Assembly: GCA_042569905.1 (NCBI GenBank)
Contig: JBHPHA010000032.1
Location: 1-7,769 of the forward strand
Source of the DNA: JBHPHA01 sp042569905
GTDB taxonomy: Bacteria; Patescibacteriota; Minisyncoccia; Moranbacterales; UBA9337
Length of the DNA: 7,769 nt
Reading direction: 5' to 3'
How positions within the stretch are numbered: the first letter of the stretch is position 1; every line of letters begins with the position of its first letter. Of this stretch, positions 1 through 5,395 are shown piece by piece. The translations under genes were made by a program, and so were the position numbers. The notes below the pieces were generated by a model that made no database searches, had not been told where the DNA came from, and saw only the letters and a list, made by a program, of their open reading frames with translations.

Positions 1-1
1 A

Positions 2-502
2 TCATCTGGGACAGAGAAGGATGTCTTAGTATGTTTTACTAGATGTAGGGTTATGCAAAAGGCTTATTTAGTTAATAATGTTTGCAAGCCTGAAGTTTTG
101 GATTCTATGGTTAGTAGTGGAAAACTTTTGATGAGAACTCATAGAGACTATGGTGTTTCTGAAGATGAATATACTCTTGCAATTAAGGGATTTCCTGCTG
201 TTACTAACTCTGGTTATGTTGCTCGTTTAGAAAGAACCTTGGCTCATAGGATGGAAGAATTGCATGAACTTGAAGAATGTAGGAAGTCGAGAGAAAGTTC
301 TCGTCGCCACAGTTCCTCTGTTGAGATCATAAGAGAACTTAAGGAGAGAAACGAGCGTTTGATGTTCCAAGGTTTTTTGAGGCAGGTGGAAGATGAAGAA
401 TTAGCAAGTAAACTAATAGACTCTGGTACCTTAAGCATAACTCACTTTCACAACTCTGACATTACGCTGCAGAAGGCACTAAATAAAATCAGAGGTAGGT
501 AG
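2..502 (+). CDS. Hypothetical protein, 5' end cut by window edge
   Basis: I do not recognise this protein. The frame is open from base 2 with no stop, and the first ATG is at 53. That ATG has no convincing Shine-Dalgarno site (only an AGGG two bases before it), so the gene probably starts outside the window; if ATG 53 is used the product is 149 residues. There is no signal peptide or membrane segment in the visible part. Counted from ATG 53, residues ~58-112 are rich in Glu, Arg, Lys and Leu and look like a charged helix or coiled coil, broken by a Ser/Arg-rich patch near 79-90. The C-terminus is basic (NKIRGR). The stop codon TAG (500-502) is itself the first three bases of an 8-bp inverted repeat that closes the element at 500-596, so translation termination and folding of that element could interact. 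Coding is likely because of the length and clean downstream boundary; function is unknown. Confidence 0.6.
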   Translation, partial: SSGTEKDVLVCFTRCRVMQKAYLVNNVCKPEVLDSMVSSGKLLMRTHRDYGVSEDEYTLAIKGFPAVTNSGYVARLERTLAHRMEELHELEECRKSRESSRRHSSSVEIIRELKERNERLMFQGFLRQVEDEELASKLIDSGTLSITHFHNSDITLQKALNKIRGR

Positions 503-596
503 CACCTGGAATTTGGGTTAAAAGTCAATTTGTTTCTTTTTTCAGCCAATGGTCTGAGACCAGCTCGGATCATTGGTTCTTGTCTTGTAGGTGCTA
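500..596 (+). other. Dyad-rich element with 8-bp closing stem, possible structured RNA
   Basis: TAGCACCT (500-507) and AGGTGCTA (589-596) are perfect reverse complements and enclose 81 nt. Inside, AGCCAATG (544-551) can pair with CATTGGTT (571-578, one G-U pair), and TGGTC (550-554) can pair with GACCA (558-562) around a TGA triloop; the last two share two bases and would compete. The element is richer in GC than the DNA downstream. No T-run follows on the plus strand, so it is not a normal intrinsic terminator. The 7-bp acceptor-like stem and ~95-nt span recall a long-variable-arm tRNA, but no T-arm can be formed. It could be a 3'-UTR structure, a small RNA, or a leader element of the gene at 744. 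Confidence 0.35.
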
Positions 597-657
597 AAAA
601 TATATAGAAAATTTAGTGTATCAAAGGGTTTAATTAACTTTTACGGGAGGATATTAT

Positions 658-691
658 ATACAAGTGTTGCAATTAATTCTTGAACTTGTAT
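658..691 (+). repeat. 8-bp inverted repeat upstream of the 744 gene
   Basis: ATACAAGT (658-665) is the exact reverse complement of ACTTGTAT (684-691), with an 18-nt spacer that contains the palindrome AATTAATT. It lies about 50 bp before the start of the 103-residue gene. It could be an operator or a leader hairpin; chance occurrence in AT-rich DNA is possible. Confidence 0.3.
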
Positions 692-700
692 CTCGAAGTA

Positions 701-729
701 TCGAAAAATAGGCTATTTCATGCTAAAAT
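701..729 (+). promoter_or_regulatory. Weak candidate promoter for the 744 gene
   Basis: TAAAAT (724-729) is preceded by TGC, which gives an extended -10 form, and TCGAAA (701-706) lies 17 nt upstream as a 4-of-6 match to TTGACA. A transcript from here would start near 736, inside the Shine-Dalgarno sequence, so either the true promoter is further upstream or the leader is extremely short. Confidence 0.25.
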
Positions 730-743
730 TATAGGAGGAGAAA

Positions 744-1055
744 ATGAAAAGCTTGATTAAGGATCACTTGGTGTCTGGTGCAATGAGTGCCGTGTCTAAC
801 TTCTGCATAGCAAGAGGGATTGAGTTGTCATCAGCTACTACTGAGCAGATTAAGATGGCGTTGAGAGAGAGGAATGGTTTTGAATGGACTCCTGGTTTGT
901 ATGATCTTGAAAAAATCTTTTTTCATTCACCTATTAGTGCAGGTGCACAAATCGTCAAAGTATATCGGTACAAAGAGATTGATCGAGACTTGACGGCAAA
1001 GTTGGATGAAATGATTAAAAAAGAAACAAATAATTGCTGGGAGGTGGAAGATTGA
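744..1055 (+). CDS. Hypothetical 103-residue protein
   Basis: I do not recognise this protein. The start is well supported: AGGAGGAG (733-740) places a near-perfect Shine-Dalgarno core five bases before ATG 744. The product is soluble, with no signal peptide or membrane helix. It begins with a predicted helical half (residues ~1-45, MKSLIKDHL onward, three Cys/Ala/Ser-rich helices). A more aromatic segment with FEWTPGLYDLEKIFF follows at ~46-60, and the C-terminus is charged (DEMIKKE). It contains two cysteines (22 and 98) with no metal-binding spacing. The gene stands alone: a structured region precedes it and a hairpin terminator at 1078-1112 follows, so it looks monocistronic or the last gene of a leftward-starting transcript. 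The strong ribosome binding site contrasts with the missing one at the csp and recQ starts and suggests efficient translation. Function unknown. Confidence 0.7.
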   Translation: MKSLIKDHLVSGAMSAVSNFCIARGIELSSATTEQIKMALRERNGFEWTPGLYDLEKIFFHSPISAGAQIVKVYRYKEIDRDLTAKLDEMIKKETNNCWEVED

Positions 1056-1077
1056 ATTTATTCCTCGCATTTCGGTT

Positions 1078-1112
1078 AAAAGGATTGGTCAGAATAATGA
1101 CTCGTCCTTTTT
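1078..1112 (+). terminator. Intrinsic terminator after the 744 gene
   Basis: AAAAGGA (1078-1084) pairs with TCCTTTT (1105-1111), and GTCA (1088-1091) pairs with TGAC (1098-1101) around a GAATAA loop. The three bases between the two stems can form two G-U pairs and one mismatch. A T-run closes the 3' arm. It lies 23 nt after the stop codon. Confidence 0.65.
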
Positions 1113-1306
1113 ATTTATGTGAAACTTGTGCAGTTTTTTATTAACTATTCACATTTATTATAAATAGTGTATAATAAAATCAGCAACGAAGAAATTGCGA
1201 ATAACATATGAAAAAAAAGACTTCAATTTTCATTGTTTGTGAATGTGCGAATAATGCTTTATTTAAAGGGTTTTTTGAGTAATATTATGAATCTTGTCAT
1301 AGGGTA
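1113..1306 (+). other. AT-rich intergenic region upstream of csp promoter
   Basis: No convincing gene is seen in this stretch. It holds the possible promoter at 1148-1175, a 9-nt direct repeat TGCGAATAA (1196-1204 and 1246-1254), and TTGTCA (1294-1299), which forms an inverted repeat with TGACAA (1308-1313) across the -35 box of the csp promoter. A 24-codon ATG frame at 1208-1282 has no Shine-Dalgarno site. Confidence 0.4.
1148..1175 (+). promoter_or_regulatory. Candidate upstream promoter in the csp leader region
   Basis: TTCACA (1148-1153, 5 of 6 to TTGACA) and a perfect TATAAT (1170-1175) are separated by 16 nt. The spacer region carries the dyad ATTTAT-T-ATAAAT (1153-1165). Transcription would start near 1182, about 250 nt upstream of the cold-shock gene, giving either a long leader or an independent short RNA. 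Confidence 0.4.
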
Positions 1307-1335
1307 TTGACAAATTATATATTAAATGCTACAAT
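1307..1335 (+). promoter_or_regulatory. Strong sigma-70-type promoter for csp
   Basis: TTGACA (1307-1312) is a perfect -35 box, followed by a 17-nt spacer and TACAAT (1330-1335, 5 of 6). TGC just before the -10 adds the extended -10 contact. The start point should fall near 1341-1343, giving a ~90-nt leader before the cold-shock ATG. TTGTCA-N8-TGACAA (1294-1313) overlaps the -35 box and could be an operator. Confidence 0.75.
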
Positions 1336-1342
1336 CTATAGA

Positions 1343-1396
1343 AGATACAGTGATGTGCACAATAGTTATTTAGTCGGACTTCAGTTGCATGTATCT
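1343..1396 (+). promoter_or_regulatory. csp 5' leader with long-range closing stem
   Basis: AGATACA (1343-1349), almost at the predicted transcript 5' end, is the exact reverse complement of TGTATCT (1390-1396). A second short pairing, TGCA (1356-1359) with TGCA (1386-1389), continues the stem after a 6-nt bulge. The remaining leader to 1432 is A/U-only and unpaired-looking, with no Shine-Dalgarno site. In cspA-type genes of other bacteria long leaders refold with temperature; that this leader does so is inference. Confidence 0.4.
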
Positions 1397-1432
1397 CATG
1401 TATATAAGTAAGAATTATTAATTTTAAAAAAA

Positions 1433-1636
1433 ATGGAAAAAGGAACTATTGCTCGTTTAACTGATCGTGGATTTGGATTCATTTCTCGTGATGGCGAAGA
1501 GAAAGATTTATTCTTTCACTCAAGTGAATTACAAGATGTTGATTTCAATGATCTAAACGAAGGTGATCAAGTTGAATTTGAGGTTGGTGAAGGTCCAAAG
1601 GGTCCTAACGCAACTAACATAACACGTGTAGCATAA
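1433..1636 (+). CDS. csp: Cold-shock domain protein
   Basis: A 67-residue single cold-shock domain protein, the usual length for the CspA family; these proteins bind single-stranded RNA and DNA on a five-strand OB-fold and act as RNA chaperones in the cytoplasm. RNP1 is RGFGFI (12-17) and RNP2 is LFFHS (26-30), followed by the typical acidic middle and the GPKGPNATNI segment near the end. The region before RNP1 is one residue shorter than in CspA and the aromatic WFN is replaced by RLT, so part of the nucleic-acid-stacking surface is missing. ATG 1433 is the only possible start, because an in-frame TAA lies just upstream. It has no Shine-Dalgarno site; instead an A-rich run (AAAAAAA) directly precedes the ATG, which may help initiation. 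The gene has its own strong promoter and terminator and is probably highly expressed. Which csp paralogue it is cannot be told from here. Confidence 0.95.
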   Translation: MEKGTIARLTDRGFGFISRDGEEKDLFFHSSELQDVDFNDLNEGDQVEFEVGEGPKGPNATNITRVA

Positions 1637-1653
1637 GGTTGCTCGTTGTAAAG

Positions 1654-1686
1654 AAAAAACCCCTGATTTATTTCAGGGGTTTTTTT
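1654..1686 (+). terminator. Strong intrinsic terminator after csp
   Basis: AAAAAACCCCTGA (1654-1666) pairs perfectly with TCAGGGGTTTTTT (1673-1685) around a 6-nt loop, and a T-run follows. The A-run on the 5' side makes it potentially bidirectional. It separates csp from recQ, whose promoter begins only about 12 nt later. Confidence 0.95.
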
Positions 1687-1697
1687 GATACCATTTT

Positions 1698-1726
1698 TTG
1701 TTGAAAATTGAATATGATGATATAAT
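1698..1726 (+). promoter_or_regulatory. Extended -10 promoter for recQ
   Basis: TGATATAAT (1718-1726) is a perfect extended -10 element. The -35 is poor: TTGTTG (1698-1703) at 17-nt spacing matches only the TTG part, as is usual when TGn is present. The predicted start point (about 1732-1735) coincides with the ATG of recQ at 1735. Confidence 0.65.
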
Positions 1727-1734
1727 ATCACTAT

Positions 1735-3369
1735 ATGATTAAAAAAAATCTTAAAAAACATTTTAATTTTTCCAGTTTTCGCTCAGGACAAGAGGAGATT
1801 GTTGAGAGTATAATGAGTGGAAAAGATGTGATTGCTTTGATGCCTACTGGTGGAGGTAAGTCTTTGTGTTATCAATTGCCAGCTGTTTTGTTTAAAAATC
1901 TTACAGTGGTTATCTCGCCTTTAATTGCTCTTATGAAGGATCAGGTGGATGCATTGAATGCACGAGGCATTGGAGCAACGTTTATTAATAGCTCATTGAG
2001 TGAGAAAGAAATACAGGAAAGAACGGAAGATATTCGTTCTGGAAAAACTAAAATCCTATATATTGCTCCAGAAAGATTGGGAAATCCGAAGTTTCAAGGT
2101 ATTTTAAATGAATTGGATATAGATTTCTTGGCCGTGGATGAGGCGCATTGTGTTTCTCAGTGGGGGCACGATTTCAGACCGGATTATCTAAATGTTAAGA
2201 AGAATATTTCCAAGTTAAAAAAGAGACCGATTATAGCGGCGTTCACTGCTACTGCAACTCCAGAGGTTAAAGAGGATATTTCTAGTCGCCTTGATCTTTC
2301 TGACCCGAAGGTTTTTGTGCGTGGATTTGATCGTCCTAATTTGAGATTTTTTGTGCGAGCAAACTTGAAGAAAAAAGACAGAAGAACTGAGGCTTTGAGA
2401 TTGATTAAGAAATTAGATGGTCCAGGTATTATTTATGCAATAACCAAGAAGGAGGCAGAATTGGCAGCAGAATTTTTGAATGATAATGGAATAAATGCGG
2501 CTTGCTATCACGCCGGACTTAGCTCTGAAAAAAGAAGTGAAGTTCAGAATGGTTTTATGGAGGATAAGTTTAGGGTGATTGTTGCTACGGTTGCTTTTGG
2601 GATGGGAGTTGATAAGGCAGATGTGCGATTCGTTATTCATATTGGAATGCCTGGGAGTTTGGAAGGGTATTATCAGGAAGCCGGAAGAGCTGGTCGTGAT
2701 GGAGAGTTGGCGTACTGTATTTTACTGCATAATGGCGGAGACGCTGGTCTGTATCATTTTTTTATTCAGGGAGATAAGCGACAAATGCTTTCGCAAGGAA
2801 AGAAGTGGGATGAAATTAATGCAGTTTTGGGTGTGAAGTATGGAAAGTTGGATAATATGAAAAAATATGTTGAGGATGGTGTGTGTCGTCGTAAAGTTAT
2901 TTTAAAATACTTTAATGATCCCGATTTGGAAAGTAGTGCTCAAAATTGTGGTGGGTGCGACGTGTGTCTGGATTACAAGTGGGAGGAAGGAAATCAAGAG
3001 GGTGAAGCGGGAGATCTGAAGGTGTCTAGTCGGAAAAAGGTTAGAAGTGATAGTGGTGATATTTCAGAAACAGTAAAAGAGACTGTTGGGCTGTATCAAA
3101 AAGGTCATTCAATCGATGAGATTGCTAAGATTAGAGTTATAGCAGCACAAACTGTTCTGGGTCACTTGATTGACTGGTATGTTACTGGAGGAGATTTTGA
3201 TTTTGAAAAATATATAACCCCAGAAGAGGAGAGTGATATTTTGAAAGCTATGGCTGAGGCGGAGGACTACCAAAAATTGAAGAGCATTAAAGATAAACTT
3301 CCAGAGGAGGTTTCTTATCAGAAAATACGCCTAGTGATTGCTAAGATTCAGCGAATAGGGTTGAAATAA
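1735..3369 (+). CDS. recQ: ATP-dependent DNA helicase RecQ, short form
   Basis: This is a superfamily 2 3'-to-5' DNA helicase that acts in recombination and stalled-fork repair. All core motifs are present: motif 0 FSSFRSGQ (12-19), Walker A PTGGGKS (37-43), SPLIALMKDQ (61-70), DEAH (135-138) with the aromatic loop SQWGHDFRPDY (141-151), TATATP (171-176), the motif V region ATVAFGMGVDKADV (284-297), and QEAGRAGRDG (314-323) with arginine finger R321. The zinc site is complete (C384, C405, C408, C411). After it there is no recognisable RQC winged helix or HRDC domain. Residues ~440-544 instead hold two or three HTH-like helical segments (SIDEIAKIRVIAAQTVLGHL, then VSYQKIRLVIAKIQ) resembling the HTH_40-type C-terminus known from some RecQ-like helicases. 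At 544 residues it is shorter than E. coli RecQ (~609). ATG 1735 fits the family N-terminus and has no Shine-Dalgarno site, in line with a leaderless transcript. Bases 2679-2703 recur inverted at the window end. Confidence 0.97.
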   Translation: MIKKNLKKHFNFSSFRSGQEEIVESIMSGKDVIALMPTGGGKSLCYQLPAVLFKNLTVVISPLIALMKDQVDALNARGIGATFINSSLSEKEIQERTEDIRSGKTKILYIAPERLGNPKFQGILNELDIDFLAVDEAHCVSQWGHDFRPDYLNVKKNISKLKKRPIIAAFTATATPEVKEDISSRLDLSDPKVFVRGFDRPNLRFFVRANLKKKDRRTEALRLIKKLDGPGIIYAITKKEAELAAEFLNDNGINAACYHAGLSSEKRSEVQNGFMEDKFRVIVATVAFGMGVDKADVRFVIHIGMPGSLEGYYQEAGRAGRDGELAYCILLHNGGDAGLYHFFIQGDKRQMLSQGKKWDEINAVLGVKYGKLDNMKKYVEDGVCRRKVILKYFNDPDLESSAQNCGGCDVCLDYKWEEGNQEGEAGDLKVSSRKKVRSDSGDISETVKETVGLYQKGHSIDEIAKIRVIAAQTVLGHLIDWYVTGGDFDFEKYITPEEESDILKAMAEAEDYQKLKSIKDKLPEEVSYQKIRLVIAKIQRIGLK

Positions 3370-3484
3370 GAACAGGTTAGTGCTAGATTGAGAATGTTAT
3401 TTGTGAAAAGATTGTGCAAAGATATTTGAGGTGTTCTTTTAAGTGTGTAAATATTTGAAAAATTAAACAAAGAGAGGTTTTGTT

Positions 3485-4048
3485 GTGAAAAAAATAATGA
3501 GGGTAAGCATCGCAGTGGTAGGGCTTTTTTTAGTGACTGTAATTGTTTTGAGATACGCAGAACAAGAGTCTCAGCGATTGATGGAAAAGGCGAAAGAAAG
3601 TGCCATTGAGTGTGAGGTCAAGGTGGGTAAATTTAAGGTCATTGATGAGTTTAATAGGAGCTGCGACGAGTCTTTGCGGTTGTTGGTTGTGAGATCCCTG
3701 CACACGACGGGGAGTGATGATTTGGAGGTCTTGAGAAAGAGATTCGGAGATCTGGGCTCGGTTTTGAGGTGGAACTATAGCATCAAGGTTGAATATTTTA
3801 AATTTCTAGAGAGTGAATTGAATATTACTTACGATTTTATTTCTCTAGGTAATGGATCAAATATGGAGGGTTTGAATGATCTTTTGGCTGAGAGAGGTAG
3901 ATCTATTGATCTGCTCATAATGGATAGTTCTCCTATTGATGGTGATATTGGAACAATCATAACTGATCGATTAGTCAAAATACAAAATATAATTGCTTGT
4001 TTTGCATATTTTGAAAACGAAATTGATAAAAAATATTTTGACCTATAA
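3485..4048 (+). CDS. Hypothetical single-pass membrane-anchored protein
   Basis: I do not recognise this protein of 187 residues. The start is GTG 3485, supported by AGAGAGG (3471-3477) seven bases upstream; an internal ATG four codons later has poorer spacing. Residues ~1-24 form a basic start (MKKIMR) followed by a hydrophobic helix (VSIAVVGLFLVTVIVL), so it is an uncleaved anchor or a signal sequence without a clear cleavage site, with the rest outside the cytoplasmic membrane. Residues ~25-45 are helical and charged; the remainder looks mixed alpha/beta. Three cysteines (43, 60 and one near the C-terminus) could allow a disulfide if exported. The 115-nt gap after recQ contains no terminator and only a poor promoter candidate, so cotranscription with recQ is possible. 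A strong terminator follows at 4080-4110. A cell-envelope role is only an inference from the topology. Confidence 0.75.
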   Translation: MKKIMRVSIAVVGLFLVTVIVLRYAEQESQRLMEKAKESAIECEVKVGKFKVIDEFNRSCDESLRLLVVRSLHTTGSDDLEVLRKRFGDLGSVLRWNYSIKVEYFKFLESELNITYDFISLGNGSNMEGLNDLLAERGRSIDLLIMDSSPIDGDIGTIITDRLVKIQNIIACFAYFENEIDKKYFDL

Positions 4049-4079
4049 GCTATGAATATTGAAGACGTAAATAATTACT

Positions 4080-4110
4080 CCCTAATGAACAATGTTTCAT
4101 TAGGGTTTTT
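4080..4110 (+). terminator. Strong intrinsic terminator after the 3485 gene
   Basis: CCCTAATGAA (4080-4089) pairs perfectly with TTCATTAGGG (4096-4105) around a 6-nt loop and is followed directly by TTTTT. The -35 box of the next promoter begins two bases after the T-run, so one transcription unit ends exactly where the next begins. Confidence 0.93.
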
Positions 4111-4111
4111 C

Positions 4112-4139
4112 TTGACAAAAAAGTGTATTTTAGTATAAC
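4112..4139 (+). promoter_or_regulatory. Promoter of the 4232-5319 two-gene unit
   Basis: A perfect TTGACA (4112-4117) and TATAAC (4134-4139, 5 of 6) are separated by 16 nt. Transcription should start near 4146, leaving an ~85-nt leader that carries a small hairpin and a good Shine-Dalgarno site. Confidence 0.75.
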
Positions 4140-4166
4140 AGTATGTTAAGTTCTTTGTAATTTTTT

Positions 4167-4185
4167 AGTCAGAAATGGTCTGGCT
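4167..4185 (+). promoter_or_regulatory. Small hairpin in the leader of the 4232 gene
   Basis: AGTCAGA (4167-4173) pairs with TCTGGCT (4179-4185) through six Watson-Crick pairs and one G-U pair around the loop AATGG. It lies ~20 nt after the predicted start point and ~35 nt before the Shine-Dalgarno site. It is preceded by a T-run but not followed by one, so it is not a terminator. Confidence 0.3.
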
Positions 4186-4231
4186 TTAAATGTGTGATTC
4201 ATTTTGAAATATAGCAAAAAGGAGTGAGCTC

Positions 4232-4585
4232 GTGAAGACACTAGAAGAAATGAAAGATTTAAGCAAGAGGCTTTGTAGGCGAATTAAATACAGAGCTAAT
4301 CATCCCTTGGATGAGAATCAGGAATGCAGAGAGGAGGATTTTGTTGTTGGATTTTCAATTGTTGAGGGTGATGAGCGAATTGGTTCAGAAGAGTTGGAGA
4401 GAATTGAGAATATCAATAATGGAGCGAAGAAGTTTGTTGAGGATTGTGACGAGCTTAAGACTGTGCTTGGGAATGGGGATGTCAAGCATGTTGCGATTTT
4501 TCCAGAAAAAGTTTGGAATAAAATTTGTCGTAGTAAGGGACTTTTTCGTTTTGCTAGTCTTAATAAGAACTCAGCACGGAATTAG
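4232..4585 (+). CDS. Hypothetical soluble protein, first gene of a two-gene unit
   Basis: I do not recognise this 117-residue protein. It starts at GTG 4232 with AAGGAG (4219-4224) seven bases upstream. There is no signal peptide or membrane helix. The N-terminal ~25 residues are basic and helical (KDLSKRLCRRIKYR), the middle (~30-65) is acidic, and the end is basic (SKGLFRFASLNKNSARN). This gives a strongly bipolar charge pattern that could serve nucleic-acid or membrane-surface contact, though that is speculation. Three cysteines (15, 32, 72) and a fourth near the end show no metal motif. Only two bases separate its stop from the ATG of the membrane protein at 4588, so the pair is almost certainly cotranscribed and translationally coupled, and the two products may work together. 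Confidence 0.7.
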   Translation: MKTLEEMKDLSKRLCRRIKYRANHPLDENQECREEDFVVGFSIVEGDERIGSEELERIENINNGAKKFVEDCDELKTVLGNGDVKHVAIFPEKVWNKICRSKGLFRFASLNKNSARN

Positions 4586-4587
4586 CA

Positions 4588-5319
4588 ATGATCTCAGTAA
4601 TCACCTTCTGCTTAGGCTTGATTACTTGGTTTTTTACGAAGGATAATATCTTTGTAATGCCGGTTCTTTTTTCAATCGCCATGTTTTTTGGGACTAGAAA
4701 CTGGTATAATTATTTTTCTAGTAGTGTTATCCTTCGATTTCGAGCAGCAGTATGGTTGCAGTATTCTTTAGCTGCGTTTTGTGCATCTTGGATAATTTTT
4801 TCAGCGCAGAGATTTGACAGTGAACGGCTTGAGTTTATCTTTGTGACCATAATTTCTATCGCTATAGCATCAATTGTAAGCTTTCTGATCTACGGTATTT
4901 CTGAGAACTTTGTGGGGTCTCTGGGCAATGAGTCGGCTATTAGGCGATGGATAATCAAGCTGGTTTTTCGAGGAAATTTGAAGAATGATTTGTGGCCTGA
5001 CATGGGTGATGAGGAGTTTTTGTCTAGGAGTGATGATAATCGGGTGCAAGTGAAATTTCCAAAAATTTCCAAGGACACTGCTAAGATCTTGCGTAAGCTT
5101 CAGGGGTGTAATTCTATTGACAATGGTGTTGCAATATCTCCGAAAAATTTCACCACTGAAGGAGAACTGGATGACTCGGTTGATTATTCAGGTGAAGGTC
5201 CTATTGTTTATGCCAAGAGGGGTAATGCTGTGGCAATTATTACTCAGGTGGAGATGATAGAGATCGAAAAAGTTGTTGCTGATAATATTTCTAAGCAAGA
5301 TCTTTCTGATATTGTGTGA
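4588..5319 (+). CDS. Hypothetical four-helix membrane protein with cytosolic tail
   Basis: I do not recognise this 243-residue protein. Four hydrophobic segments lie at residues ~2-16, ~21-35, ~53-72 and ~82-104, with basic residues at the 3-4 hairpin edges; an even number of helices puts both ends on the same side, probably the cytoplasm. The tail (~115-243) is soluble and mixed alpha/beta. It includes RRWIIKLVFRGNLKNDLW, which looks amphipathic, then FPKISKDTAKILRKLQG, and ends in an acidic helix (EMIEIEKVVADNISKQDL). No enzyme motif is visible. ATG 4588 has no good Shine-Dalgarno site, but it sits two bases after the upstream stop, which indicates translational reinitiation. A strong terminator follows at 5343-5377. 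The layout, a small soluble protein plus a membrane protein with a cytosolic domain, is compatible with sensing or transport regulation, but nothing in the sequence proves it. Confidence 0.8.
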   Translation: MISVITFCLGLITWFFTKDNIFVMPVLFSIAMFFGTRNWYNYFSSSVILRFRAAVWLQYSLAAFCASWIIFSAQRFDSERLEFIFVTIISIAIASIVSFLIYGISENFVGSLGNESAIRRWIIKLVFRGNLKNDLWPDMGDEEFLSRSDDNRVQVKFPKISKDTAKILRKLQGCNSIDNGVAISPKNFTTEGELDDSVDYSGEGPIVYAKRGNAVAIITQVEMIEIEKVVADNISKQDLSDIV

Positions 5320-5342
5320 ATTTGAGATAGCGTATAAAAAAT

Positions 5343-5377
5343 AAAAGCTATGAAAATATTATTTTCATAGCTTTTTT
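5343..5377. terminator. Bidirectional terminator between convergent genes
   Basis: AAAAGCTATGAAAAT (5343-5357) pairs perfectly with ATTTTCATAGCTTTT (5361-5375) around an ATT loop, giving a 15-bp stem. T-runs occur on the 3' side of both strands. It lies 23 nt after the stop of the membrane gene (plus) and ~20 nt after the stop of the TasA-like gene (minus), so it serves both. Confidence 0.93.
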
Positions 5378-5395
5378 ATTTTGGCTGGTTTATGT

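Noticed and set aside
501..595. Possible tRNA with a long variable arm (7-bp acceptor-like stem, GGTTC near the 3' side)
   Set aside because: The 17 nt before the 3' acceptor arm cannot form a T-stem, the D-arm is not convincing, and the 3' end is followed by A-rich DNA with no CCA.
664..711. Short GTG-initiated frame (15 codons) after GGGAGG, a possible leader peptide
   Set aside because: Spacing of 13 nt from the purine run to the GTG is too long, and the frame contains no regulatory codon run.
1208..1282. 24-codon frame starting MKKKTSIF downstream of the upstream csp-region promoter
   Set aside because: No Shine-Dalgarno site and too short to show coding bias; kept only as part of the intergenic description.
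3426..3453. TTGAGG-N16-TAAATA as a promoter for the 3485 gene
   Set aside because: Both boxes are weak matches in AT-rich DNA, so no promoter feature was recorded; cotranscription with recQ remains possible.
4311..4646. Long overlapping plus-strand frame across the two-gene unit
   Set aside because: It overlaps the two better-supported genes in another frame and has no Shine-Dalgarno site; it is a shadow.
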